A stretch of 64,000 bases of DNA from Mycolicibacterium aubagnense (lineage in GTDB: Bacteria > Actinomycetota > Actinomycetes > Mycobacteriales > Mycobacteriaceae), in contig NZ_AP022578.1 in NCBI RefSeq assembly GCF_010730955.1, positions 62,001 through 126,000 of the forward strand. Reading direction: 5' to 3'. The stretch's first letter is position 1; each line of letters opens with the position of its first letter. The position numbers were made by a program, and so were the translations under genes. Below, in pieces: positions 1 to 8,332 of this stretch. The notes under the pieces were generated by a model that worked only from the letters and a program-made list of their open reading frames with translations, was not told the origin of the DNA and searched no databases.

Positions 1-2
1 AG

Positions 3-962
3 TACGAAACCGGGGTCCCGCAGTTCACCGAGACCCTCTACCTGCCGATCATGCTGGCCGCCGGCCTGCTGGCCGCCCACGTGATCGGGCGCGCGGTCCC
101 GGGCGGCGCCCCGGTCACGCTCGCGGTCGCCGGCTACGCCGCGCTGCGGCTGCTGATCATCGCGGCGCTGGCGACACTGGGGCGCAGCACCCCGGACCTG
201 CCGCTCGCGGTGCTCGGCTTGGCGGTCTACGACCTGCCACTGCCCGGACGGCTGGCACGCCCTGCGGCCGCCGCACTGGCCACCGCCACCCTCGCATGGG
301 GTGCCAGCGCGCTCAGGCTGGCCAGCGCCCATCCCGACGCGGTGGCGATCACCGCCGTGCCGGTGATCGTGATCAGCACCCTTGTCCTGGCCCTCGGGTC
401 GTCGCGCCGGTCGCGGGCCGCGCTGCCCGCCGCCGTGGCGGTGCTGATCAGCGGTAGCGCCTTGGCCACCGGCGCGGGGCGTGCGCACGCCCACGACCCG
501 GGGCAGGGCCCGGCGGTAGCCACCGTCGACCTCACCGCCGACACCGACGGGCGCGGCCAGATCACCATGACCGCCCGCTTGACCGACACCGGCGACTGTG
601 AACACACCACGCCGATCCGTCTAGCCGCCCGGCGCGCCGGCCAGACGTTCACCGGTGACCTGCGTCAAACCGGCCTGTGCCGCTACGCCGGGACAGTGAC
701 GGTGCCCGGGTCCGGCCGCTGGTTCACCTACGTCGAACTGCGCGAGGGCGATGACAACACCGAGGCCTGGCTGCCGGTCGACGCGGGCACCGCCGGACAG
801 CTCACTCAGACCCGGGTGCTGTACCGGCCCGCGGGCACCGGGGCCGGGCACCGCAGCGCCGAAATCGCCGCCGGCACACCCATTTATCTGGTCGGCATCG
901 CCCTGCTCGGGCTCGGCGCCGCCGCGGTCCGTCGCAGTCCACACCGTCACCACGGCGCGTAA
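3..962 (+). CDS. Multi-pass membrane protein with C-terminal extracytoplasmic domain (5' partial)
   Basis: The frame is open from the first complete codon of the window, so the true start lies upstream. Several hydrophobic segments fill the first half. A segment ending in an Ala/His-rich stretch (AGRAHAHDPG) is followed by a soluble domain of about 120 residues with two cysteines (DCEHTT and LCRYAG) that looks beta-rich. A last membrane segment and a basic His-rich tail close the protein. This layout resembles membrane anchors with a CopC/FixH-like outer domain, but I do not recognise the family. A role near copper or the envelope is inferred only from the neighbourhood. Confidence 0.6.
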   Translation, partial: YETGVPQFTETLYLPIMLAAGLLAAHVIGRAVPGGAPVTLAVAGYAALRLLIIAALATLGRSTPDLPLAVLGLAVYDLPLPGRLARPAAAALATATLAWGASALRLASAHPDAVAITAVPVIVISTLVLALGSSRRSRAALPAAVAVLISGSALATGAGRAHAHDPGQGPAVATVDLTADTDGRGQITMTARLTDTGDCEHTTPIRLAARRAGQTFTGDLRQTGLCRYAGTVTVPGSGRWFTYVELREGDDNTEAWLPVDAGTAGQLTQTRVLYRPAGTGAGHRSAEIAAGTPIYLVGIALLGLGAAAVRRSPHRHHGA

Positions 963-1132
963 AGTCCGCTGCCGCAACAAATTACATCAATGAAATTTGG
1001 TGCGAGAGTTAACCAGTGTGACGAAAGTGATGTACCGTGGCTCACAGTACGGCGCAACTACGTACTTGGACTGGCCGTAGATCACTCATGTGATGGCGGG
1101 CAGCACACCCGGGCATAAGGAGAACTGAGCCG

Positions 1133-1897
1133 ATGGCCTCACTATCGCGCACGGATCGTTCCCGACGCCGAACCGCGGCCCCTGCGCGCCTTCGGGCACG
1201 AGGATGGCTGCGGCGGATCGGTTATGTGGCAGCGACGGTGTCGACGGTGGTCGCGATGGCCACGCCGGCTCAGGCCGAACCTTTGGCCGCGGGAGGATGG
1301 GACCCGTCATTGCCGAGCGTGCTCAGCGCCGGGGCGCCGGGCGACCCGCTGGCGATCGCCAATGCGTCGCTGCAAGCGACGGCGATGGCGGCCCAGACCA
1401 CCATGGACCTCGGCCACAAATTTCTGAGCACCCTGGGCATCGGCAGTCCCACGGCGGCGCCCGCCGCGACGGTGCGGGGCAACCGGGTCTACGGCAAGCA
1501 AGCGATCGAGTATGTGATCCGCCGGGCCGGTTCACAGATTGGTGTCCCCTACTCCTGGGGTGGCGGCAGCCTGACCGGCCCGAGCCGCGGCATCGACTCC
1601 GGTGCGGACACGGTCGGATTCGACTGTTCCGGGCTGACCCGGTATGCCTACGCCGGCGTGGGTATCAACCTGCCGCGCTTCTCTGGCGATCAGTACAACG
1701 CGGGACGCAAAGTGCCGCCGTCGGAAGCCAAACGCGGCGATCTGCTGTTCTGGGGCCCCGGAGGGGGGCAGCACGAAGCCATCTACCTGGGCGGCGGCCA
1801 GATGCTCGAAGCCCAACAAACCGGTGTGCCCGTGAAGATTTCGCCGGTGCGCCGCGGCGGCATGACCCCGTACGTCACCCGCATCATCGAAACGTAG
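1133..1897 (+). CDS. Secreted NlpC/P60 peptidoglycan endopeptidase, RipA/RipB-like
   Basis: The predicted enzyme cleaves within peptidoglycan stem peptides outside the membrane. A basic N-terminus and hydrophobic core end at ATPAQA (residues 43-48), a signal-peptidase site. The C-terminal domain from about residue 120 carries the NlpC/P60 triad: Cys165 in FDCSGLT, His214 in GGQHEAIYL and a polar third residue near Glu226. It is about half the length of RipA, with no long coiled-coil region, closer to RipB/RipD. The ATG lies 9-10 bases after AAGGAG. It is convergent with the M56 gene. With the L,D-transpeptidase and PAP2 gene nearby it forms an unusual plasmid-borne envelope set. Confidence 0.85.
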   Translation: MASLSRTDRSRRRTAAPARLRARGWLRRIGYVAATVSTVVAMATPAQAEPLAAGGWDPSLPSVLSAGAPGDPLAIANASLQATAMAAQTTMDLGHKFLSTLGIGSPTAAPAATVRGNRVYGKQAIEYVIRRAGSQIGVPYSWGGGSLTGPSRGIDSGADTVGFDCSGLTRYAYAGVGINLPRFSGDQYNAGRKVPPSEAKRGDLLFWGPGGGQHEAIYLGGGQMLEAQQTGVPVKISPVRRGGMTPYVTRIIET

Positions 1898-1950
1898 CGC
1901 CAGCGCCGGCCCCCTGGGGCCGCGGCCTTGTGCGTCGGTAGCGCGCTGCG

Positions 1951-2895
1951 TTAGAGGGCGCACATCCACACGCCCGAGGCGCACAAGGCCGCGACGGCCA
2001 GTGGACCCACAGCGATCAGGGTGGAGGCACTGCCCAGGGCTGCTTGGGTGCCGATCCGCACCCGCTGGGTGGCCGGGCAGGCCAGGCGCTCGGCGCGGTG
2101 CAAGACGGCGACGTCGGCGGCCCCCAGCGCCGAGGCAGGAGCCGCACCGACCAGGGCCATCAAGCCGTCCAGCAGGGCCCGCCTGCCGTAGCGGGCCGCG
2201 GCGGCGTCGTCGGCGCACATCTCCAGCAGCCGCGCGACTTCGGTGGCGCCGCGGGTGATCAGACGCACCCGCGGCAGGATCAACGCCACGCCGCGCATCG
2301 CCGTGACGATGGCCAGGTGCCGGCCCGCGACATGGGCGCGTTCGTGGGCGATCACGGCGGCCAGTTCACGTTCCCCGAGGGCCGCCACCGCCGCACTGGT
2401 GACCACGATGGTCGCCGGGCGGCCCGACACGCAATATGCGGCCCGCTCGGGGGTCTGCATCACATACACGTCCGCGTCAGCGGTTGGTTGGCCCACCAAG
2501 CGGATGGCCTCGGAATGCCGATGTGCCTTGGCCCGCAGTCGCACGATGGTGCGGGTCAGGCGCGCACCCGAGAACACGACACCCGCGGCCGCGGCCGCTA
2601 CCGCGGCCAGCACCGTTACCTGCGCGATGCCCCCGGCCCGGCCCGCCGCCAGGTCGCACAGCAATTCCACGCACGAGGCGACCAGCGACCGGGTCTGGTG
2701 CCAGTGCCGCAGCACGTCACCGGCGACCAGCACGCCGACGGCGAGCCAGCTGACCAGAAACGCCACGATCGCGACCAGCCATGCCGCGATGCCGCTGCGC
2801 GGCGCGTGGCCGCCATGGGTCAGTCGCGCCAGCACCGGCGGACCGGCCACGCCCAGCACGATGCCGTGGGCAACCAGCAGGCCGGCGGCGTTCAT
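1951..2895 (-). CDS. M56-family membrane zinc metalloprotease (BlaR1/MecR1-type), copy 1
   Basis: This 314-residue integral membrane protein has hydrophobic segments near residues 5-25, 38-60 and 90-112 and close to the C-terminus. The zinc-protease motif HERAH is at residues 184-188. It lacks the extracellular penicillin-binding sensor domain of BlaR1, as is usual for short actinobacterial M56 proteins. Its ATG overlaps the stop of the BlaI-type gene by 4 bases, so the two are co-transcribed. By analogy with BlaR1/BlaI it would relieve BlaI repression by proteolysis. The inducing signal cannot be read from the sequence. A second copy is at 20017-20958. Confidence 0.82.
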   Translation of the reverse strand: MNAAGLLVAHGIVLGVAGPPVLARLTHGGHAPRSGIAAWLVAIVAFLVSWLAVGVLVAGDVLRHWHQTRSLVASCVELLCDLAAGRAGGIAQVTVLAAVAAAAAGVVFSGARLTRTIVRLRAKAHRHSEAIRLVGQPTADADVYVMQTPERAAYCVSGRPATIVVTSAAVAALGERELAAVIAHERAHVAGRHLAIVTAMRGVALILPRVRLITRGATEVARLLEMCADDAAAARYGRRALLDGLMALVGAAPASALGAADVAVLHRAERLACPATQRVRIGTQAALGSASTLIAVGPLAVAALCASGVWMCAL

Positions 2896-3281
2896 GATGT
2901 TTTCGGCTTGCCGGACCGTCGCGCGATGCGGCGCAGCGCTGTGCGCAGATGCTCGGAGTCATCGGGCTCGATCTGCTCGATGAAATAGCTCAACACCAGA
3001 TCCGACCGTCCGCCGCCGTCGAGCGCATCGCGCATCAACTGCGCGGTGTGCTCTTCACGACTCATCACCGGCAAGTAGCGGTAGGCCCGGCCGTCGCGTT
3101 CGCGTTCCAGCCAGCCCTTGGTGTGCAGATTGTCCATCGTCGACATCACCGTGGTGTATGCGATGCGCCGCTGCTCGCTGAGCTCGTCGAAAATCTCGCG
3201 TACCGTGACCGCATCCGGCAGGTGATTCCACACCCGCTCCATGACAACCGCTTCCAGTTCCCCGAACCCTCGTACTCGCAC
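2892..3281 (-). CDS. BlaI/MecI/CopY-family winged-helix repressor, copy 1
   Basis: The protein is a 129-residue winged-helix repressor containing FGELEAVVMERVW and the recognition region YTTVMSTMDNLHTKGW, both typical of BlaI/MecI/CopY. I chose GTG at 3281 because GTGAAGG lies 9 bases upstream and the product then begins MRVRGFGELEAV, exactly as in copy 2. The GTG at 3290 would sit directly against that ribosome site. It precedes and overlaps the M56 protease, the standard repressor/protease operon. Copy 2 at 20955-21338 is clearly homologous but not identical. Confidence 0.85.
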   Translation of the reverse strand: MRVRGFGELEAVVMERVWNHLPDAVTVREIFDELSEQRRIAYTTVMSTMDNLHTKGWLERERDGRAYRYLPVMSREEHTAQLMRDALDGGGRSDLVLSYFIEQIEPDDSEHLRTALRRIARRSGKPKTS

Positions 3282-3313
3282 CCGGTACACCCTTCACACG
3301 CCTTGTCGGCGAG

Positions 3314-3336
3314 CCTACCGCGGCACCCCCGGTAGG
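3314..3336. promoter_or_regulatory. Inverted repeat upstream of BlaI copy 1, candidate autoregulatory operator
   Basis: A perfect 7-base inverted repeat, CCTACCG then CGGTAGG separated by 9 bases, lies about 35 bases before the repressor start. Position and symmetry fit an autoregulatory site. The core differs from the ACTATCTA-type operator of copy 2, so this is an inference. Confidence 0.4.
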
Positions 3337-3461
3337 GCGGGCAGCCGCGCCCTCGTCCACCACATCCACACAGCGACAGCGCGGTGTATGCCGGTCGCCT
3401 GTGGGACCCCCGGCCCGGCTTTGGTGAAAGCGGGGCTACTCGGCGTGATGGATGCACCGCG

Positions 3462-4199
3462 TCATCCGGTACCCATCCGGTAACCAGCGCCACGCACATT
3501 CACCACAAAGCGAGGTACTGCGGGGTCGTCCTCGAGCTTGCGGCGCAGATGCCCGATATGCACGTCGATCACGTTCTTTTCACCCGCCCACGACCGGCCC
3601 CACACGGTTGCCAGCAATTCGTGCCGACTCACCACTGCCGCTGGCCGCGCCGACAATGCGGCCAGGATGTCGAACTCGGTGCGGGTCAGCGCCACCGGTT
3701 CATCGCCGACAACGACCCGGCGCGCCTCGACGTCGATCGATAATGTGCCAAAGACCCGAACCTCGCCGCGGCCCGCCCCGGTGTCGGCTTCGGCGTGACC
3801 GTCGTGCCGTCGGGGCCGACGCAGCATTGCCCGTATCCGCGCAAGCAGCTCTTCGGCATGCCAGGGCAGCCTGACGACATCGTCGGCGCCGGCCGTGAGG
3901 CCGGCAATCACACTCGACGCGGAATCGCACATACTGCCCAGCACCACATAGGCATCGGAGAACGAGCGCAACTCGCGGCATACCCACAGCCCGTCAATGT
4001 CCGGCAGCACGACGTCGAGAACCACAACGTCGGGCGCGGTGCTCCGGGCCAACCGCAGCGCCCCCGTACCGTCGGGAGTGATGGCGACCTCGAAGCCTGC
4101 TCGCTGCAGACAGTCAGTCACCTCGGAGCTCGGCGCCGCCGCGTCATTGACAATCAGCACCCGACATCTCGCGTGGCTGCGTACGGTCTCGATCGTCAC
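3462..4199 (-). CDS. OmpR/PhoB-type response regulator with atypical receiver
   Basis: The 245-residue regulator has an N-terminal receiver (about 12-125) and a C-terminal winged-helix DNA-binding domain (about 145-242) containing LTRTEFDILAALS, VSRHELL and NVRGAGYRM. The phospho-acceptor Asp lies in VVVLDVVLPDIDG. The receiver is unusual: the acidic pair after beta-1 reads VND, and the conserved Lys-Pro near its end is replaced by RLPW. Phosphorylation may therefore be altered. No kinase gene is adjacent. The nearest is at 6454-7950 on the same strand, with the L,D-transpeptidase and a divergent gene between. The pairing is a guess. Confidence 0.8.
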   Translation of the reverse strand: MTIETVRSHARCRVLIVNDAAAPSSEVTDCLQRAGFEVAITPDGTGALRLARSTAPDVVVLDVVLPDIDGLWVCRELRSFSDAYVVLGSMCDSASSVIAGLTAGADDVVRLPWHAEELLARIRAMLRRPRRHDGHAEADTGAGRGEVRVFGTLSIDVEARRVVVGDEPVALTRTEFDILAALSARPAAVVSRHELLATVWGRSWAGEKNVIDVHIGHLRRKLEDDPAVPRFVVNVRGAGYRMGTG

Positions 4200-4254
4200 C
4201 GCTTCCCTTCTCGTTCGCGGGGGGTGACCGGCTGCCGGTCCAGCCCCAGCGATT

Positions 4255-4286
4255 TACTATTTGCATTAGTACTATGCAGCTTAGTA
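4255..4286. promoter_or_regulatory. Two tandem TACTA-N7-TAGTA palindromes
   Basis: TACTA at 4255-4259 pairs with TAGTA at 4267-4271, and TACTA at 4270-4274 pairs with TAGTA at 4282-4286, both with a 7-base spacer. They lie just upstream of the small membrane-protein gene at 4310. The same half-sites occur before the L,D-transpeptidase (6105-6121), and related but wider-spaced ones occur at 9814-9843 and 21405-21426. BlaI-type repressors bind dyads rich in TACTA/TAGTA-like half-sites, so these are candidate operators for one of the two BlaI copies. Confidence 0.5.
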
Positions 4287-4309
4287 GTTATCGGGAGCGG
4301 GAGGCGGCC

Positions 4310-4750
4310 GTGACACGGTGGACGTCGGTTCATTGGCTGGTGGCCGCGGCGGGAGCGGCGGTGGTGTGGCTGGCGATCGGTATCCCCACCGGTCTGCTCG
4401 CCACCCCCTGGTACACCCGCATGACACCGCCCACCTGGTGGAGCTACCTCGTGTGGGTGGCCACCGCCGTCATGAGCGGCTTGTTCATCGCCACCTACGT
4501 GCGGCGACCGGGTGCCGGTCCTGTGCAGCGCCGCACCGGCGCCGGCGCGGTCGCCAACATTGGGTCACTGCTGGCCGTGGGTTGTCCGGTGTGCAACAAA
4601 CTGGTCGTGGCCGCGGTCGGGATCAGTGGGGCGCTGAGCATGTGGGCCCCGCTGCAGCCGCTGATCGCGATCGCGTCCCTGCTCGCGCTGGGATGGGCGT
4701 TGCGGCGGCGCCTGACCGCCCGCGACGTGTGCCCGCTGCCCGCGCCGTGA
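4310..4750 (+). CDS. Small multi-pass membrane protein with conserved GCPVCN motif
   Basis: The start is GTG at 4310, 5 bases after GGGAGG. An in-frame ATG at 4274 lies inside the operator repeats and has no ribosome site. The 146-residue product has about four hydrophobic segments. The third begins GSLLAVGCPVCNKLVV, a CxxC pair at the membrane boundary, and the protein ends DVCPLPAP. The family is not recognised with certainty. Small membrane proteins with this cysteine pair are common in actinobacterial metal-resistance islands. Control by a BlaI-type repressor is suggested by the tandem palindromes immediately upstream. Confidence 0.65.
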   Translation: MTRWTSVHWLVAAAGAAVVWLAIGIPTGLLATPWYTRMTPPTWWSYLVWVATAVMSGLFIATYVRRPGAGPVQRRTGAGAVANIGSLLAVGCPVCNKLVVAAVGISGALSMWAPLQPLIAIASLLALGWALRRRLTARDVCPLPAP

Positions 4751-4785
4751 GTGTTGTTGCGCAGCAGCACCATTGACGGGATATA

Positions 4786-6051
4786 TCAGGGCAGCGCGCT
4801 GCCGCGGCGCCACTGCTCCCAGGGCATGCTCCAATCGCCGTTCTGCCAGATCTGTAGCGGCTCACCGCCGGTGTTGCGTACCTCCACGACGTCGCCGGGC
4901 ACCGAAAAGTCGTAGAACCATTGGGCGTTTTCGGCATTGAGGTTCAAGCAACCATGCGAGACATCGGTGTTGCCCTGCGCCCACACCGTGCTGTCGAGCT
5001 GGTGCAGGTAGATCCCGTCAATGCTGATCCGCGTGGCCCAGGAAATCTTTTCGCGGTAACCCAGGCGAGAGTTGATCGGTAGCCCGTAGGTCGAGGAATC
5101 CATGATGACCGGGTTGGCCTTGTCCAGCACGGTGTAGATGCCGCGCTGGGTCCAGAACGAGATCGTCTGTCCGTTGATCGTCTGGCTGCCGCCCATACCC
5201 ATTGATGTCGGCATGGTGCGCACCAGCGCTCCGTTGTCGAACACCGTGACCTGTTTGGTGTTGTCGTCGGCGATCGCCACGTGGGCGTCCCCGATCTGGA
5301 AGCTGACCCGGGCGTCCTCCTGCCCGTAGAGCCCGTCGCCGACCGCCACGCCGTAGATGTTCGCTTCGACGGTGACCGTAGTGCCCGGGGAAAAGTACTG
5401 CGGCGGACGCCAATGCGCGGTCTGGTCATCGAGCCAGTACCAGGAGCCCTGCACCGGCGGACTCGTGGTCACCACCAGTCGGCGTTCCGCAGCGGCCTTG
5501 TCGGTAATCGGTTCATCGAACCGTGCCACGACGACCGTGCCGATGCCGTAACGCTGTCCATCGCGCAGCGGTGCGCCGCCGGTGGTCCGCAGCGACACGG
5601 CCGTCTGGTTGCCGGGTACGAGGGTGGAAAACGTCGACGTCTGTTGAATCGGGGTGCCCGCGGCACCGACGGCCGTCGCTGTGACGGTATAGGTGCGCCC
5701 GTACCCCAGCGCGGCGACCGGTTTCCAGACCGTCGCATCGGGTGTCAGCACGCCATCGATTCGTCGGCCTTGGTCGTTGACCATGACCACCTCGGTCACG
5801 GTGCCCGATGCCGCCGTCACGGTGACCGGCGCCAACGGGTCGACCTGCTCAGCCCCAGATGGCGGAGCCAGGACAAGCGTGACAGGCACGGTGGGCGGCC
5901 GGGCCGTCGACTGCGCGGCGCTGCCACGGTCACCGGCACAACCGAACCCGCAGCGCTGCGTGAAGATGATGACCCCGCCGCCGATCAGCGCCACCGCCAA
6001 CAACACCGAGGCCACCGCCCGCGCCCAGGTTTTCCCGCTGATGCCCAACAC
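4786..6051 (-). CDS. L,D-transpeptidase with Ig-like domains and YkuD catalytic domain
   Basis: The enzyme forms 3-3 peptidoglycan cross-links outside the membrane. Residues about 10-33 are a membrane anchor or signal segment followed by two cysteines, with no clean lipobox. One or two Ig-like domains (about 50-255) precede the YkuD domain, whose catalytic motif SHGCLNLN places His366 and Cys368. Length (421) and order match mycobacterial LdtMt2/LdtMt5-type enzymes. The start used is GTG 6051; a TTG follows directly. Its promoter contains a TACTg-N7-TAGTA dyad overlapping a TATATT -10 element, suggesting control by a BlaI-type repressor. Resistance to beta-lactams or metal stress is possible but not shown. 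Confidence 0.88.
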   Translation of the reverse strand: MLGISGKTWARAVASVLLAVALIGGGVIIFTQRCGFGCAGDRGSAAQSTARPPTVPVTLVLAPPSGAEQVDPLAPVTVTAASGTVTEVVMVNDQGRRIDGVLTPDATVWKPVAALGYGRTYTVTATAVGAAGTPIQQTSTFSTLVPGNQTAVSLRTTGGAPLRDGQRYGIGTVVVARFDEPITDKAAAERRLVVTTSPPVQGSWYWLDDQTAHWRPPQYFSPGTTVTVEANIYGVAVGDGLYGQEDARVSFQIGDAHVAIADDNTKQVTVFDNGALVRTMPTSMGMGGSQTINGQTISFWTQRGIYTVLDKANPVIMDSSTYGLPINSRLGYREKISWATRISIDGIYLHQLDSTVWAQGNTDVSHGCLNLNAENAQWFYDFSVPGDVVEVRNTGGEPLQIWQNGDWSMPWEQWRRGSALP

Positions 6052-6104
6052 CGCCCCCTGTCTTCGACATTCGGACCGCGGCTGCGCACGACCATGCCAT
6101 GAAC

Positions 6105-6121
6105 TACTGACAAATATAGTA
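6105..6121 (-). promoter_or_regulatory. Candidate BlaI-type operator over the L,D-transpeptidase promoter
   Basis: TACTG and TAGTA flank a 7-base spacer. On the minus strand the spacer and half-site contain TATATT, a plausible -10 element about 55 bases before the GTG start. Half-sites and spacing match the two palindromes at 4255-4286 except for one base. The remainder of 6122-6453 shows no gene or clear site. Confidence 0.45.
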
Positions 6122-6453
6122 GACGCTGTGTGGCGTACCGGACGATGGGACGGTAGCCGATCATCGGTCGAAATGAGTTGGTGCCCTGTGGATTAGCCGC
6201 GACTTCGGCACGGCTAGATCGCGGCGTTTTCGCTGCCTGGGACACGCGAGCTCCCGCCCAGGCAATCACTGATCCGCTCGTGCGGGCGCGTCAGCGTTGC
6301 AGCCCGATGTGCAGTGGTATGCGCCGAGGGTGCAGGGCGCCGTGTGCGCCGGGAACATTGACGTGACCGAGCTTCTCCTTTGATCGTCGCCCGCCCCTCG
6401 CGCATGCCACCGAGCGCCGACCCGGCGTGTATCTGACGACTCGGCAGCGGCCG

Positions 6454-7950
6454 CTACCGGTGCACCTCCACCTCCGACATCGATGGATCGCCCAGGGGAA
6501 GGCGCACGCGGAAGGTGGTCTGCCCCGGACTTGCGTCGACGCCGATGCTGCCGTCGTGGGCCTCGGTGATGGCTTTGGCGATCGCCAGCCCCAGCCCGGT
6601 GCTGGGACTTCCCTCGGGTCCCGGTGTTCGGGCCCGGACAAATCTGCCGAAGATGTCGCCCACCATCGTGTGGTCAATGCCGGGGCCATCATCAGAGACG
6701 GAAAGTTCAGCGATGTTCTCACCGCTCAAAACCCGCAGCGAGACAACGGCTGTGGAGCCCGGCGGCGTATGTGCCCGCACATTCGCGAGCAGATTCATCA
6801 CCACTTGGTGCAGGGCGGCAGCGTCCCCCCGCACCCACACCGGGGTTTCCGGTAGCTCGGATGTGTACCGATGGTCCGGCGCGGCAACGGCGGCATCGCT
6901 CACGGCGTCGCTGACCAATGCACTCAATTCCACGCTTGAGAAATCGAGGGCGCGTCCCTCATCCAGGCGCGAGAGCAGCAACATGTCGTCGACTAGCGCG
7001 GTCATCCTGCAGGATTCGGCTTCGATGCGTGCCAGCGCATACTCGGTAGTCTGAGGAAGCGCTGCGCTATCCTGCCTGGTCAGTTCGGCGTAGCCGCGGA
7101 TGGAAGCCAGCGGAGTGCGCAGTTCATGGCTCGCATCACTGAGAAAGCGCCGCATACGCCGCTCCTCCCGCCCGCGCGCCACCAGTCCGGCATCGACACT
7201 GGACAACAGCCGATTCAATGCGTCCCCGACAATGCCCACCTCGTTGTCAGGGGCCGCGTCATCGCGCCGGACACGCATCGTGATGCGGTGACCGGCTTCG
7301 CCCAGCGGCGCTTGAGACGCCTGAGCAGCAACGGCCGCGACCCGATGCAAGGGGCGCAATGCGCGTCGGACCAAGATGACGGTGCACGCGGCGGCAGTCA
7401 GCGCGGCGATGATCGTAATAACAACTACAGCAACCGTTTTCGTTGCGATCATCTGGTTCGCCGCGTGCATCGAGACGGCGGAGATCAGACGCACGCCGGG
7501 GCCGACATCGGCGCCTGCCAGTCGATAAGTTCCCAGCTCCCCGAGGCTGACGGTGTGCGGCGAGGCCGTCGCAAGTGAACTTAACGACTCAAGCGAGTTC
7601 ACCGCAGTCATCGGGGGCAGGCCGGGGCCAGTATCGGTAAACATCGCCGCCTCAGCGACATGGCCGCCGCGCATGACGGCGATGACCGTGCCAGGCGCCT
7701 GGCCTGTCAACCCAGCCAGGCCGGCATGGCGCGCTGCGCTGGCGAGCGACCCGTCGTACATATGCTGGAACACTGCGAGCGAAGAACGAACCGCGTTGTC
7801 GCCCATGGCTGTTACATATGCGTGAAGCGTGTAGATCGATAGCGCGCCAAGAGCCAATACCAGCGCGGACACGAGTGCCGACACGCCCAGAACCAGCTGA
7901 GTACTCAACTTGCGCAGGCCCCAGCGGGACCGATGATGGGCCAATCTCAC
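6454..7950 (-). CDS. Membrane sensor histidine kinase with HAMP domain
   Basis: The start is set at GTG 7950 (MRLAHHRSRWGLRKL), because the longer frame to 8025 adds a Cys-rich, unlikely N-terminus. The protein has a membrane segment near residue 20, a periplasmic sensor of about 130 residues, a second membrane segment, a HAMP domain, the H-box SDASHELRTPLAS, an N-box (NLLANVRAH) and G-boxes (DDGPGID, STGLGLAIAK). It resembles TcrY/TrcS-type mycobacterial kinases. No regulator gene adjoins it. The OmpR-like regulator at 3462-4199 is the only candidate partner in the window. The signal is unknown. Confidence 0.85.
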   Translation of the reverse strand: MRLAHHRSRWGLRKLSTQLVLGVSALVSALVLALGALSIYTLHAYVTAMGDNAVRSSLAVFQHMYDGSLASAARHAGLAGLTGQAPGTVIAVMRGGHVAEAAMFTDTGPGLPPMTAVNSLESLSSLATASPHTVSLGELGTYRLAGADVGPGVRLISAVSMHAANQMIATKTVAVVVITIIAALTAAACTVILVRRALRPLHRVAAVAAQASQAPLGEAGHRITMRVRRDDAAPDNEVGIVGDALNRLLSSVDAGLVARGREERRMRRFLSDASHELRTPLASIRGYAELTRQDSAALPQTTEYALARIEAESCRMTALVDDMLLLSRLDEGRALDFSSVELSALVSDAVSDAAVAAPDHRYTSELPETPVWVRGDAAALHQVVMNLLANVRAHTPPGSTAVVSLRVLSGENIAELSVSDDGPGIDHTMVGDIFGRFVRARTPGPEGSPSTGLGLAIAKAITEAHDGSIGVDASPGQTTFRVRLPLGDPSMSEVEVHR

Positions 7951-8332
7951 CCCAACTCTTGCCGCTGGCCACGTGAATGTGCACCCGTATGCGGTGCAGC
8001 ACAGAGGTTCTGGGCATCCGGCCATCCTGCCCAGCTGCGACTGCCTATCGACGGCACCTCCGATTGCGGGACTGCGTTTGCTTCCACGGTCCAGATCATG
8101 GGTTGAGTATCGGGCCGAAGTACGTAGTTGTCACGTAGTTCATATCCAATTCTCATGATGGCGGCCATTGCGTGGGCGCATTAGAGTCAGGGATCCCTCA
8201 ACCCGATACCGCGCCGGGGGCGCCGGCTTGTCCGAATAGCCGATCGTGGCACCGGCCGCCGCGATGCGGTGTACTCGACTATTCGCGCGAGCTCCACTTC
8301 ACCGATGCTCCGCTTTTGATTGAAAGACCATA
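7951..8332. other. Intergenic region between kinase and PAP2 genes
   Basis: Divergent promoters are expected here. I see no convincing gene, RNA or palindrome. The PAP2 start has only a weak ribosome site (GAAAG). Confidence 0.4.
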
